Of a stretch of 5,022 nt of DNA, positions 1 to 4,999 are shown piece after piece. Position 1 is the first letter of the stretch, and every line of letters begins with the position of its first letter. The notes below the pieces were generated by a model. That model was given only the letters and a program-made list of their open reading frames with translations. It did no database searches and was not told the origin of the DNA. The translations under genes were made by a program, and so were the position numbers. The stretch comes from an uncultured bacterium (lineage in GTDB: Bacteria; Hydrogenedentota; Hydrogenedentia; Hydrogenedentales; JAEUWI01): contig CALAXS010000238.1 in assembly GCA_937895305.1 (NCBI GenBank), positions 1 to 5,022 of the forward strand, read 5' to 3'.

Positions 1-2
1 AA

Positions 3-638
3 GGCCTTGATGAACTCTTGAAGCTGGGCTACCACAATTACACAGTGCGCCAGAAGCACACCTTTCCCCCGGACAATGTGGTACCCTGGGACGATGAACT
101 GGCCTTCCGCTGTTATTTCCCGCTACTTCGCTATACCGAAGACCCGCACCTGCGCTCCATCTATCTCCGTAGCCTGGAACGGCACTGGGAAATTATGCGC
201 ATGCAAAAAGTGCCTTACTTTAATTTCACCTATGGTGCCCTCACGGGCAATGATTGTGAAGCGGATGTAGCAGTGAAGCACCTGCGCGAATGGCCTCTGG
301 ATACCAAAGATTACGCCTACCGCAACCTGCATCGTAGCGACCTGGAACCGGAAAAAGGCTACACCCCCTACGCCAAAGGAACCCGTGCTATGTCCACCCG
401 CGAGACCACCGCACAATGGGGCAGCCGTTCCGCTATCCGCTATAACGGTGGCAGTGACGGACGCGTAGTCACTGCACCCGTAGGCTGGCTCGAAGATTAC
501 TGGATGGGCATCTACTTCGGTTTTATTGAAGAACCCACCGCGAAGGATCGCGACCTGCTCACGGTGCCCGCCGACCTCCAACTCACCGAATTCGCTGCCC
601 CCTACAAAGGCCCACCACGACCACCTATACAATATTAA
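3..638 (+). CDS. C-terminal part of an unrecognised protein (5' end outside window)
   Basis: The frame is open to the left edge of the window (reading GLDELLKLGY from base 3), so the true start lies upstream; the TTG at base 18 has no reason to be a start. 211 residues and a TAA stop are visible. The protein is soluble-looking, rich in Trp, Tyr and Arg, with no membrane segment. Striking stretches are LRSIYLRSLERHWE (about 150-191), FNFTYGALTG (219-248), LREWPLD (282-302), YRNLHRSDLE (318-347) and GWLEDYWMGIYFGF (483-524), ending in a Pro-rich tail. From memory, the combination of a paired-helix segment with Trp/Glu, 'YGALTG', 'W-P-x-D...R-N-x-H-R' and 'YWMGxYxGF' recurs in uncharacterised proteins of Planctomycetes, Verrucomicrobia and related groups. 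The helical, aromatic-rich pattern could suit an alpha/alpha-toroid fold, but that is inference and no function is assigned. A strong terminator begins 12 bases after the stop. Confidence 0.85.
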   Translation, partial: GLDELLKLGYHNYTVRQKHTFPPDNVVPWDDELAFRCYFPLLRYTEDPHLRSIYLRSLERHWEIMRMQKVPYFNFTYGALTGNDCEADVAVKHLREWPLDTKDYAYRNLHRSDLEPEKGYTPYAKGTRAMSTRETTAQWGSRSAIRYNGGSDGRVVTAPVGWLEDYWMGIYFGFIEEPTAKDRDLLTVPADLQLTEFAAPYKGPPRPPIQY

Positions 639-650
639 GGACAGAGAACA

Positions 651-676
651 GGGGAGGGGTTTCCCTCCCCGTCTTT
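651..676 (+). terminator. Intrinsic terminator after the first gene
   Basis: A perfect 8-bp G+C-rich stem, GGGGAGGG (651-658) and CCCTCCCC (663-670), closes a 4-base loop (GTTT). It is followed by the T-rich stretch GTCTTT (671-676). It starts 12 bases after the TAA at 636-638. The T tract is short and interrupted, and it merges into the next repeat. Read from the minus strand the stem is followed by TGTTCT, so termination of the convergent GIY-YIG transcript is possible but weaker. Confidence 0.72.
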
Positions 677-702
677 CCCGCGAAGGCGGGAATCCAGTAC
701 GT
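671..702 (+). repeat. dRS3/REP-like palindromic repeat, copy A
   Basis: Hairpin with stem TTCCCGC (675-681) and GCGGGAA (686-692), loop GAAG, then the tail TCCAGTACGT. The core fits ATTCCC-N8-GGGAAT with one mismatch (TTTCCC at 674-679). Over 32 bases it matches copy C (1209-1240) with three mismatches, in the same orientation. It lies in the spacer between the first gene and the convergent GIY-YIG gene, directly against the terminator stem. Confidence 0.88.
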
Positions 703-757
703 ACAAAGCATGGTCTTCGACTAGCAATCTGCACCAAGCCTACGAAGCAAATACTGC

Positions 758-1048
758 CTATATTAACTCCTCAGTTAAATCGCGCCAACGAGCATTGTTC
801 TCCTCAATCAGCCTGATTTTCCATGCCCGATTCCACTTCTTAATTTGCTTCTCGCGGGCAATGGCAGTCTTCATATCACCATGAAACTCACAGTAAACCA
901 ACTTATGAACACCATGCTCCCTGGTAAAGCCCTCTGCAACATCATTCTGATGCTCCCAGACCCGCCGACTCAAATCACTCGAAACCCCAACATACAAAGT
1001 CCCATTGCGCTTGCTCGCCAAGATGTATACAGCAGGTTCCTTGCTCAC
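758..1048 (-). CDS. Small stand-alone GIY-YIG nuclease
   Basis: 96 residues, essentially one GIY-YIG domain, the usual size for stand-alone members. The domain pieces are in order: VYI (7-9, the 'GIY' strand), LYVG (18-21, the 'YIG' strand), the arginine pair in SDLSRRV (24-30), H33 in WEH, the conserved Tyr (V51-Y52), and the REKQIKKW block (65-72) with the metal-binding Glu at 66. N84 or N85 in IEENNARWRDL matches the C-terminal Asn of the family. These residues are the expected catalytic set, so the enzyme looks intact. The family cleaves DNA phosphodiester bonds using a divalent metal. The start is GTG at 1046-1048, chosen because VYI follows after the usual few residues and AGGA lies 9 bases upstream. 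An older automatic name would be 'UvrC-like/YhbQ-like endonuclease'. Oppositely oriented repeats A and B flank the gene, which suggests a role linked to them (inference). It probably acts in the cytoplasm on host or incoming DNA; the target is unknown. Confidence 0.93.
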   Translation of the reverse strand: MSKEPAVYILASKRNGTLYVGVSSDLSRRVWEHQNDVAEGFTREHGVHKLVYCEFHGDMKTAIAREKQIKKWNRAWKIRLIEENNARWRDLTEELI

Positions 1049-1057
1049 CTATTAAGT

Positions 1058-1061
1058 TCCT
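1058..1061 (-). promoter_or_regulatory. Ribosome binding site of the GIY-YIG gene, touching repeat B
   Basis: On the minus strand AGGA lies 9 bases upstream of the GTG start and supports that start. Its first two bases are also the last bases of repeat B (CTGGATTCCC read on plus), and the hairpin stem ends only about 3 bases upstream of the site. Translation could therefore be affected by folding of the repeat in the mRNA. Confidence 0.55.
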
Positions 1062-1086
1062 GGATTCCCGCCTTCGCGGGAATGAC
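1060..1086 (-). repeat. dRS3/REP-like palindromic repeat, copy B
   Basis: Stem TTCCCGC (1065-1071) and GCGGGAA (1076-1082), loop CTTC. ATTCCC at 1064-1069 and GGGAAT at 1078-1083 are separated by exactly 8 bases, an exact match to the dRS3-type core. On plus it runs from CTGG to ATGAC, the reverse of copies A and C. It is the 5' flank of the GIY-YIG gene. Confidence 0.9.
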
Positions 1087-1141
1087 AAGGTTGGGTTTGG
1101 GGTGATTGTGAAGTGTGTGGTTGTTGTGTTTTGTTTGGGTA
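1087..1141 (-). promoter_or_regulatory. G-free C/A-rich transcript segment, possible Rho-utilisation site
   Basis: The plus strand has no C from 1087 to 1140 and consists almost only of G and T (GG, GGG and GGGG runs at 1089-1102, GGG at 1137-1139). RNA made on the minus strand, reading on from the glycosyltransferase gene, would therefore be G-free, C-rich and unstructured for over 50 bases. That is the known character of rut sites. It ends directly before repeat hairpin B and the GIY-YIG gene. A role in Rho-dependent termination is inference. The G runs on the plus strand could also allow a two-tier quadruplex. Confidence 0.35.
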
Positions 1142-1208
1142 CGTCATAGAGTCACCAATTTTAAATGCGCTGGACAAAATACCATCGCCATGTATATTTT
1201 CCCCCACC

Positions 1209-1240
1209 GTCATTCCCGCGCAGGCGGGGATCCAGTACGT
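1209..1240 (+). repeat. dRS3/REP-like palindromic repeat, copy C
   Basis: Stem TTCCCGC (1213-1219) and GCGGGGA (1224-1230) with one G-T wobble, loop GCAG, then TCCAGTACGT. It has the same orientation as copy A and shares the 11-base tail ATCCAGTACGT exactly (692-702 and 1230-1240). With copy B it forms an inverted pair about 120 bases apart in the spacer between the glycosyltransferase and GIY-YIG genes. Confidence 0.88.
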
Positions 1241-1335
1241 CGGCAATGATGTTTGCCATAAAGTAAGTTGCGAATTTTTCGAAGCAACAATGTGATCCCA
1301 TCTGCATATCCCATTCAGACTTACCGCAGCCCCAC

Positions 1336-2064
1336 TCACTTCTTCGGCAGTACACCTGTCCACGAAAGCACCCGATATTTCAGAATCATGAGGATCATCT
1401 CGCAGCCCAGGAAGAAGGCCTTGAAGGTGCTCCCTGTGACGGAAGATTCGCCGACGCGCTTCTTGTAGTTCACCGGGATCTCGACAAACTGAAACTTGTT
1501 GATGATGATGAGCATCATGAGCTGGGGACCGAAGGCACTGCCGCCCACCGTAAACTGGTTCTTGATGGCCTCGTAGGTCTCCCGACGCAGGCATTTCATG
1601 GTGCAGCCCACATCGCTCAGGAAGGTCGTGTTAAACAGAACCTCCATGAGCTTGCCCACGGCGTAATTACCCCACTTGAGGAAGATGCCCATGTTCGCCC
1701 CGTCCCAGACAAACTCGCGGGCGGTACGAGTGCCAAACACCGCGGGCATGTCATCGCTGAAGGCTAGCAGCTTTACCACATCCCTCCCGGAAAAGGTGCC
1801 GTCCGGCTCACTGATAATCAGTAAATCGCCCTTCGCCTCTTCCAGTCCCCGCCATATAGCATGGCCATAGCCCTGCCGTGATTCATGAACCAGACGTGCT
1901 TCCGTCTGCGCCACCTCCTCGTCTGTGCCTTCCGCCGCATTGTTATTCACCACAATCACTTCATCCACATAGCCCGACGCGTAAAAGTCATCCACCGCCG
2001 CGCGGATAGAATCCTTTTCGTTGTAAGTCGGAAAAATGACCGATACTTTTTTGTCGTTCCACAT
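1336..2064 (-). CDS. Family 2 glycosyltransferase, DPM-synthase-like
   Basis: 242 residues, a complete GT-A domain. FPTYNE (11-16) is the N-terminal nucleotide-binding strand and loop of GT2 enzymes. VDEVIVVNN (33-41) follows, and QGYGHAIWRGLEEAKGD (64-80) is the typical helix before the metal site. EPDGTF (86-91) takes the place of the usual D-x-D (often DADLQH or EPDGTF-like in this branch). DVGCTMKCLRRE (151-162) and VEIPVNYKKRVGESSVTG (194-211) are hallmarks of the dolichol-phosphate-mannose-synthase-like group, which moves a sugar from a nucleotide donor to a polyprenyl phosphate or similar acceptor. There is no C-terminal membrane pair, so it resembles the soluble, membrane-associated members; the hydrophobic stretch near 181-189 is short. 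The ATG is preceded by GGAG at 9 bases. It is divergent from the ABC-F gene and has no obvious operon partner, so donor and acceptor cannot be named. TGA stop. Confidence 0.93.
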   Translation of the reverse strand: MWNDKKVSVIFPTYNEKDSIRAAVDDFYASGYVDEVIVVNNNAAEGTDEEVAQTEARLVHESRQGYGHAIWRGLEEAKGDLLIISEPDGTFSGRDVVKLLAFSDDMPAVFGTRTAREFVWDGANMGIFLKWGNYAVGKLMEVLFNTTFLSDVGCTMKCLRRETYEAIKNQFTVGGSAFGPQLMMLIIINKFQFVEIPVNYKKRVGESSVTGSTFKAFFLGCEMILMILKYRVLSWTGVLPKK

Positions 2065-2132
2065 AATGCGCTACTCCATTGAAAGCACAGTGTAGCAAAA
2101 CTACCGCGAAAAAACAGCGTGCTTAACCTCCT

Positions 2133-2178
2133 GTCGTCCTCGCTATTACGCCTGCGGTGCTACCGCCGGGGACCTACG
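2133..2178 (+). repeat. Second palindromic repeat family, copy 1 (GTCGTCC...GGGGACCT)
   Basis: An outer stem pairs GTCCTCG (2136-2142) with CGGGGAC (2167-2173), one G-T wobble. Inside is a small hairpin, GCGGT (2154-2158) and ACCGC (2162-2166). The ends GTCGTCC and GGGGACCT recur, in reverse orientation, in the element at 4592-4621. The centre differs in length and sequence between the two copies, so this one may be degenerate or carry a short insertion. Confidence 0.6.
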
Positions 2179-2296
2179 TGTTGGCCCTCCAGACCTAAGT
2201 TGGGACAGACAATACTGCATTTCCCCTCAAGTCCAATTTCTGCAACGGTTCAAATTAAAATCTTTCTACAAAGTTTGCGCTAAGCATTATCACGGG

Positions 2297-2323
2297 GGGA
2301 TTCCTGGTCAAGCCAGGAATGAC
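2297..2323 (-). repeat. Variant palindromic repeat, copy D
   Basis: Stem ATTCCTGG (2300-2307) and CCAGGAAT (2313-2320), perfect over 8 bp, loop TCAAG, followed by GAC. The ends (GGATTCC and GGAATGAC) and orientation match copies B and E, but the inner part is CTGG/CCAG instead of CCGC/GCGG with a different loop. It is a recognisable subtype of the same family. It lies about 95 bases upstream of the ABC-F start. Confidence 0.8.
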
Positions 2324-2418
2324 AAGAGAAGACAACACCATCCCTCTGGTGCAGCCCGGGCGCAGAGTGGTACACTTCGTCGCTTACCCCTTTTTTACCC
2401 AACCCTGAAACCCCCTTT

Positions 2419-4350
2419 ATGAGTACCCAAGTCGGAAAAGCCTTGTTGAGCGGCCAGAATCTGGTCAAATCCTATGGTGCCCAGCCTATCCTGGATGACA
2501 TCTCCCTGACCATCCATGAAGGTGACCGCATTGGTCTTATCGGGCGGAATGGCTGTGGCAAGTCCACCCTCATGCGATTGCTGGCAGGACTAATCACCCC
2601 GGATAACGGCAAAGTTACACAGGCGCAGGGGTTGAGTATTGCGTTGCTGGCGCAGGAATGCACCCTCGACCGCTTCATGACGATTCAGGCCATCCTCGAA
2701 AGTGCCGCAGCGGAACGCAACGCCATACTTGATAAATACCATGCTGCTATGGATGCACTGTCCCACAACCCGACGGACGACCCGGCCCATGAAGAGCTGC
2801 AACATAATTGTGAAATCTTGCAACACGCAGTCGATGCCGCGGCCGCCTGGGATATTCCCCATGAAGTAAAGCGCATCCGTGTGGCATTGCGCCTGCCCGA
2901 TCAGGACCGCACGTTGGAAAAGCTTTCCGGTGGGGAATTGCGACGTGTAGACCTGGCCCATAAACTGTTACAACATCCCGACGTACTCCTTCTCGATGAA
3001 CCCACCAACCACATCGACACCTACAGTGTGGAATGGATTGAGCGTTTCCTGGAACGCTACGAGGGCTGCTGTATGCTGGTGACCCACGACCGCTATTTCC
3101 TCGACCGTGTGGTCAACCGCATCGTAGAGCTGGAATTTAATACCGTCTACACCTACCCCGGCAACTACGAACGTTTTCTGGAATACAAGGCCGATGTGGA
3201 ATGGTCCGAGGCCCGTTCTGAATCCAATCGTCAGTCTATGATAAAGCGCGAGCTGGCCTGGTATCGTCGCGGTGCCAAGGCGCGAAGCACCAAACAACAA
3301 GCCCGCATTACCCGACTCGATGTCGCTATGGAGCAGGACAACCCAACGCAGCACCGAGAGTTTACCTTTGAAATACCGGAGACCGACAAGCTGGGCAAAA
3401 CCATACTGGAAGCGCGCAAGCTCAGCCATGGCTATGACGGAGAATACCTTTTCAAAGACTTCAATTTTATCATGCAAAAAGGGATGCGCGTCGGCATCAT
3501 CGGTGCCAATGGCTCCGGCAAGACCACCCTCCTGCGCGTGCTCATCGGTACAGAAGAAGCACAAAAAGGCAAGCTCATCATCGGGGACAACACCAAATTC
3601 CTCTATGTGGATCAGGCCCATGCTGACATGGATACCGACATGAAAGTCCTCGACTTCGTTTCCAACGGCGTGAAGCAATGGGATACGGGCAAGAAAAAAA
3701 TATACATACCTGCCTACCTCGAACGCTTTCTCTTCGACAAGTCCTGCGTCGATATGCCCATCTCCAGCCTCTCCGGTGGCGAACGTAATCGTCTCGACCT
3801 CGTGCGCAAGCTCCTCCGTGGTGGCAACCTCCTCGTACTGGATGAACCCACCAACGACCTCGATCTCTATACCCTGCGTATTCTCGAAGAAACCATCGAC
3901 GGATTCGACGGCTGCGCCCTCATCGTCAGTCATGACCGCTATTTCCTTAACCGTATCTGTACTCACATGCTTGTATTCGAAGAAGATGGTCATGTTCAGG
4001 ACATTGTCGGTAACTACGACGACTATCAACTCTACAAAAAACGCGTAGAAGCCGATAAAACAGAAGCTGTTGCACAAGCAAAGACCAAAACCAATAACGC
4101 TGCAACAACCCGGAATACCCCTGCACAAAAATTAAGCTACAAAGAAAAGCTCGAACTGCAAGCAATGGAAGACACTATCCACGAAGCAGAAGAAGCCGTC
4201 ACTAAACTCGAAGCCACCCTTGCCGCACCCGGCTTCTACGAGCAAGACCACAGCAAAGTACAGGAGGTGGTTAAAGCACTGGATGATGCCAAAGCGAAGG
4301 TGGAGCAATGCTACGCCCGATGGGAAGATCTGGGGAAGCGGGCGGGGTAG
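2419..4350 (+). CDS. uup: ABC-F ATPase, Uup type
   Basis: 643 residues, close to the usual 635-640 of Uup. There is no membrane domain; two ABC cassettes are joined by a linker. Cassette 1: Walker A GRNGCGKST (42-50), Q-loop Gln79, signature LSGGE (169-173), Walker B DVLLLDEP (188-195) with catalytic Glu194, switch His223. Linker (about 235-330): YPGNYERFLEYK and ELAWYRRGAKARSTKQQARI, characteristic of the Uup branch. Cassette 2: Walker A GANGSGKTT (362-370), signature LSGGE (451-455), Walker B with Glu476, switch His505. A low-complexity stretch (541-570) leads to the C-terminal coiled coil from KLSYKEKLELQAME to YARWEDLG (571-639), the domain known to bind nucleic acid in Uup. Both ATP sites look intact. 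ABC-F proteins act in the cytoplasm on ribosomes; Uup is also tied to transposon excision and branched DNA intermediates. The ATG gives the expected N-terminus but lacks a Shine-Dalgarno sequence. TTG at 2446, with GGAAAAG upstream, is a less likely alternative. Stop TAG. Confidence 0.96.
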   Translation: MSTQVGKALLSGQNLVKSYGAQPILDDISLTIHEGDRIGLIGRNGCGKSTLMRLLAGLITPDNGKVTQAQGLSIALLAQECTLDRFMTIQAILESAAAERNAILDKYHAAMDALSHNPTDDPAHEELQHNCEILQHAVDAAAAWDIPHEVKRIRVALRLPDQDRTLEKLSGGELRRVDLAHKLLQHPDVLLLDEPTNHIDTYSVEWIERFLERYEGCCMLVTHDRYFLDRVVNRIVELEFNTVYTYPGNYERFLEYKADVEWSEARSESNRQSMIKRELAWYRRGAKARSTKQQARITRLDVAMEQDNPTQHREFTFEIPETDKLGKTILEARKLSHGYDGEYLFKDFNFIMQKGMRVGIIGANGSGKTTLLRVLIGTEEAQKGKLIIGDNTKFLYVDQAHADMDTDMKVLDFVSNGVKQWDTGKKKIYIPAYLERFLFDKSCVDMPISSLSGGERNRLDLVRKLLRGGNLLVLDEPTNDLDLYTLRILEETIDGFDGCALIVSHDRYFLNRICTHMLVFEEDGHVQDIVGNYDDYQLYKKRVEADKTEAVAQAKTKTNNAATTRNTPAQKLSYKEKLELQAMEDTIHEAEEAVTKLEATLAAPGFYEQDHSKVQEVVKALDDAKAKVEQCYARWEDLGKRAG

Positions 4351-4378
4351 AGAAGGTGCGCGTTGCGCTCGGGGTTAT

Positions 4379-4396
4379 TGGGCACTGTCGTGCCCA
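4379..4396 (+). repeat. Short hairpin after the ABC-F gene
   Basis: Perfect 7-bp stem TGGGCAC (4379-4385) and GTGCCCA (4390-4396), loop TGTC, 28 bases after the stop codon. There is no T tract after it; repeat E follows directly. The two stacked hairpins could mark or protect the 3' end of the uup mRNA, but this is not a classical intrinsic terminator. Confidence 0.5.
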
Positions 4397-4423
4397 CTGG
4401 ATTCCCGCCTTCGCGGGAATGAC
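4397..4423 (-). repeat. dRS3/REP-like palindromic repeat, copy E
   Basis: Stem TTCCCGC (4402-4408) and GCGGGAA (4413-4419), loop CTTC; ATTCCC-N8-GGGAAT matched exactly (4401-4420). The 27 bases are identical to copy B, from CTGG to ATGAC, and in the same orientation, although more than 3 kb apart. Confidence 0.9.
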
Positions 4424-4435
4424 GAAAAGCACCAT

Positions 4436-4473
4436 CATTGCGAGGCGCGAACAAAGTGAGTAACGTGGCAATC
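4436..4473. repeat. Palindromic repeat of the CATTGCGAG...GCAATCT type
   Basis: Begins CATTGCGAGGCGCGAA and ends ACGTGGCAATCT. The outer arms ATTGC (4437-4441) and GCAAT (4468-4472) are complementary, with an imperfect centre. From memory, repeats reading TCATTGCGAG...GTGGCAATCT are a common dispersed intergenic type in many proteobacterial and other genomes. There is only one copy in this window, so identity as a repeat rests on recognition rather than on an internal second copy. Confidence 0.6.
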
Positions 4474-4480
4474 TAGCTTG

Positions 4481-4496
4481 GTCCAGACGACTGGAC
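4481..4496. repeat. Small perfect hairpin GTCCAG/CTGGAC
   Basis: Stem GTCCAG (4481-4486) and CTGGAC (4491-4496), loop ACGA. It lies 8 bases after the CATTGCGAG-type repeat and may be part of the same composite element. Confidence 0.5.
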
Positions 4497-4521
4497 AGTG
4501 GGAAAGATGGCTCCGTCGAAT

Positions 4522-4547
4522 ACATTTCCCGCGCAAGGCGGGAATCC
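4522..4547 (+). repeat. dRS3/REP-like palindromic repeat, copy F
   Basis: Stem TTCCCGC (4526-4532) and GCGGGAA (4538-4544) with a 5-base loop GCAAG, one base longer than in the other copies. It has the same orientation as A and C, followed by TCCCCG instead of TCCAG, and forms an inverted pair with copy E. Confidence 0.8.
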
Positions 4548-4591
4548 CCGTGTAGTAGCTACCGACTGATTAGATTGAAATATCGACTCGG

Positions 4592-4621
4592 AGGTCCCCG
4601 CCTGCGTGCGCGGGGACGACG
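4592..4621 (-). repeat. Second palindromic repeat family, copy 2
   Basis: Stem GTCCCCGC (4594-4601) and GCGGGGAC (4610-4617) separated by CTGCGTGC, with flanks AGG and GACG. Its reverse complement begins CGTCGTCCCCGC and ends GGGGACCT, matching the ends of the element at 2133-2178. It lies 28 bases beyond the stop of the VOC gene. Confidence 0.72.
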
Positions 4622-4648
4622 TTTGTATTTCATCTTTCAGCACACGTA

Positions 4649-4999
4649 CTACAATTTTCCATCGTCCGCTGTTGGGCTACCAATTCTCCACCGATTCCCA
4701 TCAGGGTCAGCGAGAGATATTTCTCTTCTTCCCCATGGCTGCTCCTGGACCATTTCACCGAATTCCTGTGCGATACTATCTACGTCATCAACGTAGAAAT
4801 AGACGAGCGTGTCTGGTTTGGCATCTCCTTTGTGCTCCGACAGGTGGAGTTGGTTGTCCCCACATTTAAGAAAAGCATAAATGGGCATGTTCGGAGCGAA
4901 TTGGTGTTCACTCTCAACTGAGAAACCAATCCGAGAATACCATTTTGCCGATTCGCGAGCATCGACTACATGAAGAACTGGTACAAGTTTGTCAGACAT
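4649..4999 (-). CDS. VOC-superfamily protein, bleomycin-resistance/glyoxalase-like
   Basis: 116 residues, the usual length of a single-chain VOC protein made of two beta-alpha-beta-beta-beta modules. Module 1: VPVLHVVDARESAKWYSRIGF (6-26), the typical first strand and helix with the 'WY...GF' signature, then YAFLKCGDNQLHLSEH (41-56). Module 2: TLVYFYVDDVDSIAQEF (64-80), then PWGRREISLADPDGNRWRIG (88-107), the hallmark end of bleomycin-resistance-like members. Such proteins dimerise and either sequester a drug or, when metal ligands are present, act as lyases, isomerases or dioxygenases. His10, His52, His56 and Glu93 are candidates, but no metal set can be assigned with certainty, so substrate and reaction stay open. 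The ATG has AAAAGG 7 bases upstream. On the same strand, ATGGCAAACAAAAGGTAA ends 4 bases before this start; it may be the last codons of an upstream gene cut by the window edge. Convergent with uup. Stop TAG. Confidence 0.9.
   Translation of the reverse strand: MSDKLVPVLHVVDARESAKWYSRIGFSVESEHQFAPNMPIYAFLKCGDNQLHLSEHKGDAKPDTLVYFYVDDVDSIAQEFGEMVQEQPWGRREISLADPDGNRWRIGSPTADDGKL

Larger units (their letters stand above)
2065..2418. other. 354-base spacer between divergent genes
   Basis: It holds the start signals of the glycosyltransferase gene (GGAG at 2074-2077 read on minus), one repeat of a second family near 2133-2178, a stretch richer in A+T at 2207-2290, a variant repeat at 2297-2323, and a pyrimidine-rich stretch before the ABC-F start. 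TAAAAT at 2256-2261 matches a -10 box at five of six positions in the ABC-F direction, but I see no convincing -35 box at the right spacing. On minus, TACACT (2095-2100) is a weak -10 candidate for the glycosyltransferase gene. I see no protein-coding gene here. Confidence 0.5.

Noticed and set aside
123..737. 204-codon minus-strand open frame over the first gene
   Set aside because: It runs through the terminator and repeat A, shows no recognisable motif, and is antisense to a frame with clear family-like motifs.
671..1240. CRISPR array
   Set aside because: Repeats are palindromic, few, in mixed orientation and irregularly spaced, with a gene between them and no cas genes.
1052..1594. 180-codon minus-strand frame overlapping the end of the glycosyltransferase gene
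   Set aside because: It is a different frame of the glycosyltransferase gene continuing through repeats B and C. The phrases IPACAGMT and SREGGNPG are typical translations of such repeats, not protein.
2968..4128. 386-codon open frame antisense to uup
   Set aside because: It mirrors the codon pattern of uup, has no family motifs and an odd composition (many Val, Phe, Cys and His). The plus-strand reading is a complete, highly conserved ATPase.
4436..4496. tRNA or small structured RNA gene
   Set aside because: The arms ATTGC/GCAAT and the hairpin do not form a cloverleaf, and no T-loop or anticodon arm is seen; a dispersed palindromic repeat explains it better.
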